A stretch of 64,000 nt of DNA from Strigamia acuminata (GCA_949358305.1 OX442314.1:1116001-1180000), one strand, 5' to 3'; positions 30,070-42,129 are shown, numbered from the stretch's first letter. A program made the numbers and translations. The notes: generated by a model not told the origin, from the letters alone.

Positions 30070-32548
30070 ATGAATAACGACGGCGACGACAATGAGGATC
30101 GTCCGAACATCGGCAAGATCGCCGTTGCGCCCGCGTCAGAAGCTGAAAACGACATCACAGAAGTATTCCATCCTAAATTAATCCAAACTATCAAACAAAA
30201 TAATTTAGGGATTTAATTTCTATATAGGAAGTAGCTTTGATCGTTAACAAGCTTCGCGAACTCTATTCGGATTTCGTTGTAGATCCGAACGAGGTTTACG
30301 CGTTGCTTGAACCAGTGAGCGCGAATCCCAACAGGAGGAACATCGTGATCGATCGGATGATCGCCAAATGGCAAAAGGAACCCGAAGAAGCACCGCTGAA
30401 CATCCCGGTGGAACAAAAAGCGGACAAATACGACGAATTGCTCAATGATGTGGAGGTGGTTAGCAAAGTCGTTCGGAACAAGAGCAGGGAGGAGATCCTC
30501 GCGTATTTGGAAGCGTTCCACGCGAATCCGGACCGAGTACGCATCGTGATCGGCGAGTTACTTGGAATGGACGGGCCGGCGCCGTTTCCTGCGGCGAATG
30601 ACGTTCGGAGCGCCGGGAATAATGGGGCGTCGACTTCGGCCGAATCGATGACGATGGAGAAAGTCAGATCGATTTTAGAGCTTTTCCCGGACGCCGATCC
30701 CGAGTATCTACGAAATTTCGTCGAGAAATGGGCAGATAATGTGAATTACATCAACGCGACGGTCTACGGGTGGATGGACAATCGGAATTATCCGAAGTTG
30801 GCGGAAGTTCGACGAGCGGCGACAAAACGGAAAATTGTGGAAAGGTTTGCTCGTTGTTTTATGCATTCGAAATATTTTTATGATACGAGAGAACATTTTT
30901 ATTAATTTTTCTCAATGATTTTGCTGTCCGTTTTGCAGCGATTTCAGCGTCGAGGAGTTCTTGGAGATGTTCCCAGATGCGGAGAACTTTTTCAACAACG
31001 AAAACAGACCCACGAGTGTATCGTACAGACACCACGTCGATCGCTACCTCCAAAACCGGTTTAAATACGCGTTCTACGCCGATTTGTGGAAAGTGATGCA
31101 TAAACACCGTTTTCACCTCACGCCGGTCATGAAGGAGTTGAATGCCATCTGGAACGTCTCCCCAACAGACGGTGATTTAATCAATCAATCAATCAATCAA
31201 TCAATAAACTTAATCGATCGATTCGATGAATGCAGAACCGCTCGCCAAAAAGACGAAAAATACCGTGAGGACAAAGAAGTTTCCGACTCAACGCGTTCCC
31301 ATGCCGACAACGATCGACGAACTCTTCTACAAAGAAAAGTTGTTCATCGAACTGGAAGACAAAATCAAACGTAATTTAAAATTATAAATCATTTTGTGTA
31401 ATTATGTGTGATTCAATTTCTAGAATACAAAAAAGACAATGAAGAGCAGCGCCTGACTAAAATTGAAGTGGCGAAGGCAAACGACGAACTGATGGAGTGC
31501 AGTTGCTGCTTCGAGGACGAAGTGCTCTTGGAGGACATGCTGCAGTGCACGGACGGGCACCTGTTCTGCAGGACGTGCGTACGGCGTCAGGCAGAGATGC
31601 ACATCGGCCTGGGCAAGTACGAGTTCTCGTGCATCGACCCGTACTGCGAGAGCGCCTTCCCGCCCATCGTTTTGCAGAATGTTTTGTTGCCCAACGTGTT
31701 CTCCAACGTCGTGCGCAAGATGCAGGAGGAGGAGATCCGGCGCGCCGACATCCCGGACCTCGAGTCGTGTCCTCACTGCTCGTTCTGCGCCATCATTCCG
31801 GACGCGGACCTCAAGATCTTCCGCTGCCTCAACCCGGAATGTCTCAAAGTAACATGCAGGTAAAAAAAAGACGAATAAAGGAATCAATATAATGCTAATT
31901 TTGTTTGTAAATGAAGACTGTGCAAGCAGCCGAACCACCTCCCGCTGGGCTGCGACGAGCAGAAATCCGAAGTGCAGTTCCGCACTTACGTTGAGGACCA
32001 CATGACTGACGCGTTGGTGCGCACGTGTCCAAAGTGTAAGCGGCGCATCATCAAAGAACACGGCTGCAACAAGATGATGTGCACGTGCGGCCAACAGTTC
32101 TGCTACCTTTGTCGCAAGACCATCTGGGGCTACATTCATTTCGGCGAGGGAAAGTGAGTTAAGGACGCACAAAGTTAATCAATTTCATTTCAACTCGCTT
32201 GTCAGGTGTCCTCTATTCTCGAACGACGATGAACTACATCGGCTGGAGGTGCAGGAGGGTGCCAAGAAGGCGAAGCAAAACTACCTGGAGAAGCACCCGG
32301 AAGCGCGGGCGTTGGAGCTGAGACACGACCCTGCCCAAACGCCGTTCGCAGCCGTGCAGAGGCAGCAGCAGCAGTACGCGCACGGCGCCATGCCCAGGCT
32401 GAACGAGCAGGGTCAGATCGTCTTCCCCAACCAGCAGCAGCGTGCGCAGGGTGGCCTGCCATTCAACTTGCCTTGGCCTTTTAATTTTTGGCGACCTGCA
32501 CCGAGGCCCCCACCGGTGGTACCTCCGCCAGATCCTCTTTCGTTTTGA
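30070..32548 (+). CDS. RNF216-like RBR E3 ubiquitin ligase, copy 3
   Basis: Exons: 30070-30162, 30228-30844, 30939-31171, 31236-31370, 31424-31859, 31917-32153, 32206-32548; the sum is 698 codons (697 aa), all GT-AG. The start was chosen at 30070 because the frame homologous to the copy 4 start reaches a stop at once; the acidic N-terminus is therefore shorter. CUE-like repeats (HPDF-type [38 protein letters not shown]) precede RING1 (CSCCFEDE...[11 protein letters not shown]), IBR, and RING2 ([22 protein letters not shown]) with the catalytic Cys. Exon 6 is two codons shorter than in copy 4. The C-terminal exon is Gln- and Pro-rich and ends early, without exon 8. Intron 3 is only 64 bp and contains an (AATC)n run. 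This is the most diverged intact copy. Confidence 0.85.
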
Positions 32549-33857
32549 ACAACCTGCGCCAAACGTTTTTGTGTTTGGACTACCTGCGCCGAGGCCACGT
32601 CGTCGTGGTCGTCGTCGTTAATTATTTTTCTCTCTGTCACTAATGGACGTCGTGATCGCGGACGGGAATTGAACGAAAAGCAATAATTAATTATTATTAT
32701 TTTTTATTGTTCTTTGAAATTCATTGAACTTCGTGTTTATTTGTACAGATATAAAGAAAATCATTTTCTTCTTATGTTTTTATTTGTTTTTAGATTAGAA
32801 TTCCTTCATTTTTGAGGTGCCAGAAATAATTTTTTATCAATTCGGACGACAATCTTTCGTACGCCTGCTGATTGCAGTTGAATTCTTTCTTACGCTTATT
32901 TGGATCAGACAAAGCTAAAATTATTTTATATTAAAAAATAAAACGTCCCCTTGAAACTTCTCCGCATCGCACAAGGAATAATAAAATGCGCGATGTTGCG
33001 CACATGCGCAGGATTCACGCAAGATACTCCCAGAGGTTTGGTGTTGCTGTTAATGCATTGGGGTAATTACCGTAAGTAAACTAACGCCGTGTAAACTCAC
33101 ACGGATTTCTAGATAGTAAATAACATCTAATTTTTCACTTATCTGGAAAACTATCTTCATATAAATTTAGTTAAAATTTTAGTTAAAATCCTATCCGATG
33201 ATCAGCTTTTAAGACAAAAAATAAATCAAGTCCACGCCTTCGTGATAAGGCCATTGCGTATATACAGTTTTTAAAAATGTTCCATAATTACTTCTATTAT
33301 GTTCTGTCATAGACTTGTGTTGTAAGTGAAATGAGAGATTTGGTCTAAGGCTGGCCAAGTTTGGGGCGGACTAAGTAAGCTTAATTGGCCGTTTGTGTTT
33401 ATTGTTTGGTTTATGTTTTTACTGGCTTGGGATGCTAAAGAAATTGTTTACGGTCGGTATTGAAATGAATTGATAAAAAATGATTACGGTACTGCAGCAA
33501 CAGGTAAACAAACGTGGAACTGTTGATCAACAATCAACGAAATCTTATAAGAAACAATAACAAACTGCAAGAACAATCAAAAACAACAATTGTTAGTGTA
33601 ATAAAAACAGTGGTTGACATGGCGTATTAACTTTTTATTTCTGAATACAAATCAAATCGATTTAATGCAGACTCAGCCTCTGATTTTTCTAAAAATCAAT
33701 TTTCTTCTTTTCTAAAAATCATTTTTATTTTTTTCTTAAAATCATTTTTCTTTCTTTCTAAAAATTCAATTTTGAAACTTCAAAATGCGAAATGTAACGC
33801 ATGACACTTATTTGACATGCCATATTTGCCTTTAATTTTTGAATAAAAAAAAATCGG
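32549..33857. other. Intergenic
   Basis: No gene recognised. A repeat shared with 29288-29368 lies at 32940-33025. From 33690 on there are TTTCTAAAAATCATTTTT runs that also flank the 3' end of the LRR-family relic at 37240-37350. Confidence 0.5.
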
Positions 33858-36096
33858 TTAGTTCTTGTCCTCGTCCCAGGGAAGAAATCGTAGGTTCAGG
33901 CGAACACCGCGTTCTTCAGCCTTTCGATTCAAGGCATCAACGTCAAACTGTTGTCTTTTCACCTCATTAATTCGAAAACGTACTTCTAACACCTTCAGAG
34001 AATCGATTTTGACCAGATCCTCAATCCCCGACGGCCCCAACAAGTTGCATTCAACAATTTCCAAACATTCGAGTTTGTTTGTCAGGGCTGGACTGGCAAT
34101 TCCAGATCGAAAGCACAACGAACGGCGTAAATTATTCACCGTGAAATACCCGTAATCCCGCCGGGCCATCAAGTCGGCCAACTTATGCGCCATTTCATTA
34201 CTGAAGCCGGGCCAATGAGAAAGAATGAGCCAATCCAGATTGGGACACATGGCCAACAACTCGAACAAATAACCCGAGCTAACCCAACGATCGTTTAGAT
34301 TTTCCAGGCGAAAGCGCGTCAATTTATCAAACGACAAATCGCGCAAACCAACACGATCGAACGAATCATTTTGCTCCGCTAATCTCACGTCCGAGGCATA
34401 ACGCATGTCAACGTTCAAATAACTCAACTCCTTGAATTTCGTCAAACTCTGCACCATGTTGAGGGTGAAAACCTTCGGAGTGATGTCGATTTCGGAAACT
34501 TTGAGGCACGTGAGCGCGGCTATCTCCAATTCCTCCTCAATGTCGTCGCGAGGGTACAGCAAGACCAATTTTCGCAGATTGTATTGCGGCGGTGGCGCGC
34601 CCATTGGCCGGAGCGCCTCAATGTCGCCGATCGGCACGAGCGCTTTGAGCCACTTGGAGTCGTAGGTTTCAAATTCTTCGATGGATTTCATCGTGTTCAA
34701 GATCAAGCACAAACAGTCGGTTGGAAATTCATGGCTCAACCTGACAACTTGTAGCGTTTTTCTGAGAGTGGAATCTTCCGCGCATAGTTGTCGTAGGAAT
34801 TTTTCGTTAATATTGGCTCCTTCGGCATCAAACACACAGAGTGGCAGCCCAGCGATGTACTTCGCCGCGTCGTCTTCAACAACAGTGTGAGAAATATCGA
34901 GTATCCCTAGCTCTGGCGAAGTCTGGCACATTTTTTTGCAGGTTTTGGCCTTCAGTGTACATCCCACGGGCAGTTGTAACATTCCCAGATTCTGTGCGAA
35001 TAGATACAGTTAGTAGAATTAATGAAACAAATTTTTTTTTAACACTAGAATGGCCAGATTGGTCATTTTGACCTACCCAATGGGTTTACAATGGTGTTTT
35101 TATTTTTACTTTAGTTGATTTATGATGCTTTACATGATGAATCAGCAAACGCTGCATTTTTCTTAAAAAATAAAAACAAAAAAAGAATTAACCTAGAACG
35201 ACCAAAACTGGTCAAAACGACCGGTCGAAATAGCACAAACAATACGTGCACAATACTGCATACAATGTTTTGGCGTCAAATTGAGTTGTTTTAAATTCCG
35301 AAACACACGAAACATGTGAAGAAAACAGTAAAGCAAAAATTGATGGATTTTATAAAACCTGAGAAAATTAAAACGGGAATTCTGATTTCAGACACATGCA
35401 ATTTTGGATAGGTCTTGTTCCCTGATATCGATTAAACTATATCTAGTCATTCATAAAATACACATATATATATATTTTACATTATTGCACATTAATTTAT
35501 TATTTTTCTCTCAATGGGTCATTACGACCGGTTTTGGCCGTTCTAGAAAATACACTTTTCTGTTAAAAAGGCCACTTGTGTGTGGAGGTAGTTCCATTTG
35601 TCTACTCACTTTCAACTTGTGGCCACAAACTCGAAGCAAAAAATCCAAATCAAAATTTGGACTCATAAACCCCAACTCCAGTTCTTCCTGCTCTTCGTGT
35701 ATAAACAAAGCAACATCCCACGCGTCTGGCTGGCGAACACTGACGTCCCAAAAACTGGAGTCATTCAATTTCATCATCATTTTATAACGAACACATCGAG
35801 CTAAATCAAACAATTTCATATTGATAATTACGAAATAAATGCACAAATCCGTGTGACACTCACGCAGTTCATTCATGGTTGGACTGGGCCGTAGGAAATT
35901 AAAAGGCAATTTCCAAACGTTACGGGCCACCGGAAAAAACCCGGAATCCCACCGCGCTAGTCCAGTACTTTGTCCATCGAAGTAAATCCATTAGTTCCAA
36001 TGTTTTTCTCAGTCGATCCTCTTCCACTTCTTCAACCGGTCGTTGAATAAGACAGTTGAATAGAACTTTAATAGTCAGGTCCTTTAATGTCCACAT
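33858..36096 (-). CDS. LRR-like family protein L1
   Basis: Exons (minus): 36096-35924, 35883-35610, 34991-33858; the sum is 527 codons (526 aa). The first exon carries the family motif LxxLTIKVLFNCLIQRPVEEVEEDR. The second has the conserved block FWDVSVRQPDAWDVALFIHEEQ and ends GHKLK at a donor. The long third exon starts NLGMLQLP and encodes irregular leucine-rich repeats (CPNLDWLILSHWPGFSNEMA, LECLEIVECNLLGPSGIEDL). The architecture suggests a substrate-recognition or scaffold protein, perhaps with an F-box- or BC-box-like N-terminus, but I cannot assign the family. Intron 1 is only 40 bp; compared with paralogues exon 1 carries one extra T, so the exon 1 junction is less certain. Intron 2 holds a MITE-like insert. 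Confidence 0.75.
35039..35550. mobile_element. Old piggyBac-like MITE in intron 2 of L1
   Basis: A TTAA followed by CACTAGAATGGCCAGATTGG at the left and the inverse CGGTTTTGGCCGTTCTAG at the right form imperfect inverted repeats of about 40 bp. A third, similar end (TTAACCTAGAACGACCAAAA) lies inside at 35190, so two elements may be nested. The left part recurs in the flank of L2 (38500-38690), so the insertion predates that duplication. Confidence 0.5.
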
Positions 36097-36814
36097 TTTC
36101 GATCCTGCTGAAGACCTTCCGACCAGAAATTTTGATTTGAAGCTCGATGCTTCGAAATTTACAACAATAGTTACTGTAGCAACAGGTAATCAAACGTTGA
36201 AATGTTGAACAACAATCAACGGGATGAAATAATGAAATATGCCCAAAAGTAAATAAAAAAATACAATTAAAAGTACTAAAAATCAATTAATAAACGACAA
36301 AAACCCTAAAGAAAGAATAATAAAACTGAAAATCATTTGAAAACAATATACATACCTTTATTCTTTTTAAACAGACCCGAGAGAAGACCAAAAGCAGGAC
36401 CAAGCTGACTCCATCGTTCCTGTGACCCCGCGGACTCAGAAACGCCATCTTGGACACTCCATCGTTCAACTTTCACAAACTTATTACATTGTTAGGCATA
36501 CAGCCAGTCGGTACGGCGACTAATCATCGCAAGATTCATCGCGTAATTCATCAGTTTTACAAACTAACTATGCGTGAAAGCGAGTATACACTTGTAATCA
36601 ATTAAAATGGCAGCAAAATCGCCATCTTTTCCACAGTTGCTCCATCTGTTGAAAAAATGCATAACTTTCTTTATAAATCAGACTAATATTGAATTCTACA
36701 TCAAAACTGTTTGATTTCAGACATGACTTGACAAAAAAGCTTAGCTCCGAATCTACATGTGATGACATTTGTTTATTTTTGAATATAAAACAATCGAATT
36801 AATGCAGACACTGA
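36097..36814. other. Intergenic, 5' flank of L1
   Basis: It contains TACTGTAGCAACAGGTAA, seen also near 33490, and purine/pyrimidine-rich stretches. No gene seen. Confidence 0.4.
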
Positions 36815-36955
36815 CAACTCGTTAGTCGCCATCGTTGCCACCGTCATCAACATCATCTACAAGTGCATCATGGGGCGAGTCTTCAAATAGTATTTCCAGG
36901 ATCACAGCACCCTGTTTTCAGCCATTAGCTGCATCGCAGCAACGTCAAAATAACA
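36815..36955 (-). pseudogene. LRR-family relic, C-terminal end only
   Basis: The minus strand reads FDVAAMQLMAEN, a small deletion, then an acidic Asp/Gly/Asn-rich end NDGD and a stop, matching the end of the third exon in L5. The following flank (ACGAGTTGTCAG...) also matches the L5 3' flank. The rest of the gene is absent. Confidence 0.7.
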
Positions 36956-37386
36956 ATTAACAAATTAACAATGAAATAAAATGGAGTGCAAAACACTCCA
37001 ATGAATTTTTTATGTCTCAAAATGCAATTGTTTTGGCTTTTTTGTGGGAAAGTGCATTATAAAAGAAAGAGCAAAAGCGTTGTTTTAACGTCGCTTGGGT
37101 TTCTAGGCGACGATAGTTGTCTATCAATGGCAGAGTACGATAGCTGTGTGTTAACTATGGCGAATTAAATATTTCTTCTTGTTCATTCACCCAAACCGAG
37201 CTCTTTTATTCTCACATTTTTTCAGAACATGAATTTTTCTCTTAAAAATCATTTTTCTTTTTTTCTAAAAATTCAATTTTGACACCTCAAAATGCATTCT
37301 CCTGCCTGCAAATGCGAGATGTACACATGACACTTGTTCGCTTTTTATTTTTTAATAAAATAAAGATCTATTTAGTGTAGGCACGG
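36956..37386. other. Intergenic between two LRR-family relics
   Basis: No gene recognised. The 37240-37350 part matches the 3' flank of L1 (33690-33840). Confidence 0.4.
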
Positions 37387-38460
37387 TTAGTTCTGGTCCT
37401 CCTTCCAGGGAAGAAATCGTACTAGCAGCTCCCCTCCGTGTTTTTCAGCCATCCGCTCCATCGCTCCAACGTCAAACTGTTGCCTTCGCATCTCATTAAT
37501 TCGCAAATCCACAACTAACGCCTCCAGAGCACCGATTTCCACCAGATCCTCAATCCTCGACGACTCCAACATGTTGCAATCAACAATTTCCAAATATCCG
37601 AGTTTGTTTGTAAGGGCTGCACCAGGAATTCCGGATAGAAAGCGCAACGAATCGAGTAATTGATTCACCGGAAAATACCAATTCCGCCGGCCCATCAAGT
37701 CGGCCAACTCGTGCGCAATTTCATTACTGAAGCCGGGGCAATGAGAAAGTTTAAGCCATTCCAGATTGGGACACATGGCCAACAACCCGTATAAATAACC
37801 AAACGATCGTTTTGATCGGAAAGTTCTAATTGTGCCAATTTATTAAACCGCATATCGCGCCAGACTTCAACAAATGCATCATCTTGCTCCGCTAATCGCA
37901 TGTCGACGATCAACTCACTCAACTCCTTGAACTTGGTCAAACTCTGCAGCATTTTCAGGGTGAAAACTTTCGGAGTGATTCGGATTGTGGAAACTTTTGG
38001 ACACATGAGCCCGCCTATCTCCAGCTCCTCCTCAATGTCGTCGCGAGGGTGCGCCAACGTCAACTCTCTCAGATTGTAATGTTGCGGTGGCGCGCCGATC
38101 GGCAGCAGCGCTTTGAGCCACCTGGAGTCGGAAGTGATCAAATGTTTGATCGATTGCATCGTATTCAGGATCAAGCAGAAACAGTCCTGTGGAAATTCAT
38201 TGCTCAACTTGATATATTCAAGCGTTTTGCTCAGGGTGGAGCCTTGCGCGCATAGTTTTCTTATGAAATTTTCGTTGTTGGTTCCTTCGGCAAAAATTTG
38301 CACGAGTGGCAGCCGAGCGATGTAGCTTGCCGCGTCGTCTTCAACGATGGTGTTCGAAATGAATAGTACGTGGAGATTTGGCAAAGTCTGGCACATTTTT
38401 TGGCACACACTGGCTGTCAGTGTACATCCCTCGGGCAGTTTTAAGAATGTCAGATTCTAC
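37387..38460 (-). pseudogene. LRR-like family copy L2, frameshifted, 5' exons missing
   Basis: Only the long third exon is present (acceptor near 38459, stop 37387). Near 37795 about ten codons (W..SGYLFEL in L1) are reduced to a few bases and the frame shifts, so the two open halves (38408-37695 and 37785-37387) do not join. The first two exons are not found upstream; there the plus-strand zinc-finger array begins instead. Similarity to L1 is high, including its flanks. Confidence 0.85.
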
Positions 38461-38664
38461 AAGTATGTGAACAGAACAATTATTAGAATTAAAACAAACA
38501 ATAGAACGGCAGGACCGGTCATTTTGACCGACACAATAAACTCAATGGGTTTACAATGGTGTTTTCTTTTACTTTAGCTGATTTACGATGCTTTTTGTGC
38601 CATTTTTCTTAAAAAATAATAAAAAGAAGAGAGAATTTACCTAGGACGGCCGAAACCGGTCAAA

Positions 38665-40314
38665 ATGACCGGTCGAAATAGCATAAACGTTACGTGCACA
38701 GGAGAAAAACCATTCGAGTGCCATTTGTGTGATTATTCTTGCAATCAAAATGGGAATTTAAGAAGACATCTATTAATTCACACAGCAGAAAAACCATTCG
38801 AGTGCCATTTGTGTGATTATTCTAGCAATCAAAGAAGGCATTTAAGAATGCATCTTTTAACCCACACTGGAGAAAAACCATTCAATTGCCATTTGTGTGA
38901 TTATTCTTGCAGTGAAAGTGGGCTCTTAAAAGTCCATCTATTAACCCACACAGGAGAAAAACCATTCGAGTGCCATTTGTGTGATTATTCTTGCAATCAA
39001 AGTGGGCGCTTAAAAGTCCATCTATTAACCCACACTGGAGAAAAACCATTCAAGTGCCATTTGTGTGATTATTCTAGCAATCAAAGAAGGCATTTAAGAA
39101 TGCATCTTTTAACCCACACTGGAGAAAAACCATTCAATTGCCATTTGTGTGATTATTCTTGCAGTGAAAGTGGGCTCTTAAAAGTCCATCTATTAACCCA
39201 CACAGGAGAAAAACCATTCGAGTGCCATTTGTGTGATTATTCTTGCAATCAAAGTGGGCGCTTAAAAGTCCATCTATTAACCCACACTGGAGAAAAACCA
39301 TTCAAGTGCCATTTGTGTGATTATTCTAGCAATCAAAGAAGGCATTTAAGAATGCATCTTTTAACCCACACTGGAGAAAAACCATTCAATTGCCATTTGT
39401 GTGATTATTCTTGCAGTGAAAGTGGGCTCTTAAAAGTCCATCTATTAACCCACACAGGAGAAAAACCATTCGAGTGCCATTTGTGTGATTATTCTTGCAA
39501 TCAAAGTGGGCGCTTAAAAGTCCATCTATTAACCCACACTGGAGAAAAACCATTCGAGTGCCATTTGTGTGATTATTCTAGCAATCAAAGAAGGCATTTA
39601 AGAATGCATCTTTTAACCCACACTGGAGAAAAACCATTCAATTGCCATTTGTGTGATTATTCTTGCAGTGAAAGTGGGCTCTTAAAAGTCCATCTATTAA
39701 CCCACACAGGAGAAAAACCATTCGAGTGCCATTTGTGTGATTATTCTTGCAATCAAAGTGGGCGCTTAAAAGTCCATCTATTAACCCACACTGGAGAAAA
39801 ACCATTCAAGTGCCATTTGTGTGATTATTCTAGCAATCAAAGAAGGCATTTAAGAATGCATCTTTTAACCCACACTGGAGAAAAACCATTCAATTGCCAT
39901 TTGTGTGATTATTCTTGCAGTGAAAGTGGGCTCTTAAAAGTCCATCTATTAACCCACACAGGAGAAAAACCATTCGAGTGCCATTTGTGTGATTATTCTT
40001 GCAATCAAAGTGGGCGCTTAAAAGTCCATCTATTAACCCACACTGGAGAAAAACCATTCAAGTGCCATTTGTGTGATTATTCTAGCAATCAAAGAAGGCA
40101 TTTAAGAATGCATCTTTTAACCCACACTGGAGAAAAACCATTCAAGTGCCATTTGTGTGATTATTGTTCGAGTCTAAATGGGAATTTAAAAAGTCACCTA
40201 TTAACCCATTCAGGAGAAAAACCATTCAAGTGCCATTTGTGTGATTATTCTTGCAATCAAAGTGGCCATTTAAGAAGACATCTTTTAATACATACAGGAG
40301 AAAAAGCATTTTAA
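38665..40314 (+). CDS. C2H2 zinc-finger protein, 19 fingers
   Basis: A 549-codon frame made almost entirely of 28-residue fingers C-x2-C-x12-H-x3-H joined by THTGEKPF linkers, typical of DNA-binding nuclear proteins. Fingers 2-17 are copies of three types in fixed order: SSNQRRHLRMH, CSESGLLKVH, CNQSGRLKVH. The first and last two fingers differ (NQNGNLRRH, SLNGNLKSH, NQSGHLRRH). There is no other domain. The first 12 residues come from sequence that resembles the MITE end in the L1/L2 introns, so the true start is doubtful; GTGCACAG|GAG at 38700 could instead be a 3' splice site, making this the last exon of a gene whose 5' part is not recognised. Confidence 0.88.
   Translation: MTGRNSINVTCTGEKPFECHLCDYSCNQNGNLRRHLLIHTAEKPFECHLCDYSSNQRRHLRMHLLTHTGEKPFNCHLCDYSCSESGLLKVHLLTHTGEKPFECHLCDYSCNQSGRLKVHLLTHTGEKPFKCHLCDYSSNQRRHLRMHLLTHTGEKPFNCHLCDYSCSESGLLKVHLLTHTGEKPFECHLCDYSCNQSGRLKVHLLTHTGEKPFKCHLCDYSSNQRRHLRMHLLTHTGEKPFNCHLCDYSCSESGLLKVHLLTHTGEKPFECHLCDYSCNQSGRLKVHLLTHTGEKPFECHLCDYSSNQRRHLRMHLLTHTGEKPFNCHLCDYSCSESGLLKVHLLTHTGEKPFECHLCDYSCNQSGRLKVHLLTHTGEKPFKCHLCDYSSNQRRHLRMHLLTHTGEKPFNCHLCDYSCSESGLLKVHLLTHTGEKPFECHLCDYSCNQSGRLKVHLLTHTGEKPFKCHLCDYSSNQRRHLRMHLLTHTGEKPFKCHLCDYCSSLNGNLKSHLLTHSGEKPFKCHLCDYSCNQSGHLRRHLLIHTGEKAF
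38790..40140 (+). repeat. 252 bp higher-order repeat in the zinc-finger gene
   Basis: Three 84 bp finger modules form a 252 bp unit repeated about five times with almost no base changes; single G/A differences (gag/aag, Glu/Lys at the residue before the first Cys) distinguish some units. This fits recent unequal exchange or conversion. Confidence 0.92.
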
Positions 40315-41898
40315 GCAGGATAGAAATTTCAAAACCTTCGTTTCGTTCATTTTCTGTATAATTCTTAAATTCAAACGCTGATTTTTGGTTTTGTTAGTGC
40401 ATTTAACTTTTTAAAAAAAACCATACGGAATATATATTTCTTACTTTGAATTCTTGTCAAGTGCAACTGTATATTTCTCTGTTCACTTCCAATTTTAAAA
40501 CACTTTAACCTGTGTGCATGTTTCGTTCTTGCATTGTAAATAAAATATAAAAATTTCTTCCACTTATGTATTTTATGCATATTTATGTATTTTTTTCTAT
40601 GACTGATTTATATTTTTCACGTTGAAAAACAATCACTTTCCATCGTTCAATATGAATTATAAGCATTCAAATGACTACACTTTGCTGTATGTGCTCAAAT
40701 TGATTGCTCAACCTGAACCCACCTCATATTTCCTTAGAATTTGCTTCCTGGGACTGCTGATAATTTTAAATAAATAAATAAATACCGGTATGCAAAAATC
40801 AGTTTTAATGTTTAGGAAAGACAAAAGTTTAATTTGTAGACAATAAATGCTACTTTGGGCAAAAAATTAACCATTCGATTTGAGGAAACGGATCATTTTA
40901 GCAAATATTATTTAGAAATTCTAGTTATACACTCCAGTGTTCTCCAGTGTACTACTAAAAAGCCCACAATTAAATTTTTGGTTCAAAAAATTAATTTCTC
41001 TTAGAATTCAATTCAACGCTAAAATTCATTAAATATTCATGACTTTTGCATTCTAATTTGCCATTTATCAATATTATTTATCAATATGCTCGTCGGCGCC
41101 TTCGATCACGCCAGTCGCTGTCCTGGCCTTTCATCAGCTCCTTGTTCCGTTCAGTTCTCGGACCCGGATCCAGCCCGGGATGTTTGAAATGGGTTCGTGA
41201 CGATGCGCGGCGGACCAAGTGTGCCGCCAATGATTGTGCCACGCGCCAACGTGGCACTCACGCATGCGCTGGAGGATGAAAATCAAACAAAAAAATAAGA
41301 TGATTGAAAAATTAAAATTAAAAAAAATTGATGAAATTTCCGTTGTTTACCCACTACTTTCGCATTCATTCTCAATTATTTTTGTCACACTCCTTTCGAA
41401 AATATATAACAAATTGGTTAAATTTTAACATAAAAATGAAATAATCGAAAGATAGAATCATTGACATCAATTTTTGAAATTTGTTTTTGGTTTTGGGTTA
41501 AAAGTGGCTTGGGTTGGATGTGTAAGGGATTTCCTAATATCGGTACTGCTAGGCTGAAGAAAGCTAAGAATCAATTGATAAATTATTAATTATAAATTAG
41601 AATTTAGAATTCAGAATTTAAAATTTAAAAACAACCTTAACTCGTGTCAAGTATAGTTTAATTGCATTTTTCGTATTGTTACTCAGCTATCAATTCATTT
41701 TAATTAATTGAAATATTAAAATTTATTGCGTAATGAAATCAATTGAATAGAAACAATTGAATTCCACACATGGCCATTAACTGTAGTTACATTTTGTGTA
41801 TATCAACTAAGGCAATCTCGAGCAGTCACATCCTGCTAACAAAATCTTGCACAAGCCACCGGTCAATTTGTTTCTCCAACTTGTTTCATCAGTCGAAG
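40315..41898. other. Intergenic
   Basis: Mostly AT-rich without a supported gene. A GC-richer island at about 41085-41285 (GTCGGCGCCTTCGATCACGC; ACGCGCCAACGTGGCACTCA) has short open frames only and is unlike its surroundings; its origin is unknown. AATAAA lies soon after the zinc-finger stop. Confidence 0.4.
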
Positions 41899-42129
41899 AT
41901 GAAATATCTAGCATTCATCTTGTTCCTTGTAATTCTGTCGTTCATGGGTAAGTTATATTTTGCATAAAAAATAATCCATTTATTTTTTGAGCATTGACAT
42001 GTTTTCATCCGATTAGCCATGACAGCAAATGCGTGTGACGGAGGTGAATGCCAAGACAATTGTCAGAATGAACATGAAAGGGACGGTCATTGTGACGACG
42101 ACGGTAACTGCAATTGTGACACGGATTGA
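41899..42129 (+). CDS. Small secreted CS-alpha-beta (defensin-like) peptide
   Basis: Two exons, 41899-41947 and 42017-42129, separated by a 69 bp GT-AG intron, give 53 residues. Exon 1 and the first codons of exon 2 encode a hydrophobic signal peptide. The mature part has six cysteines spaced C-x4-C-x3-C-x9-C-x5-C-x-C, the CS-alpha-beta pattern of invertebrate defensins and related peptides. Unlike most antimicrobial members it is strongly acidic: about a third of mature residues are Asp or Glu and almost none are Lys or Arg. An intron close to the signal-peptide end and an AATAAA near 42232 support a real gene. The role (defence, metal binding or other) is not deducible. A CS-alpha-beta venom-type peptide is less likely but has the same scaffold. 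Confidence 0.75.

Noticed and set aside
38665-40314. Regular direct repeats looking like a CRISPR-type array
   Set aside because: Repeats are coding zinc fingers of 84 bp without unique spacers, in an animal genome.
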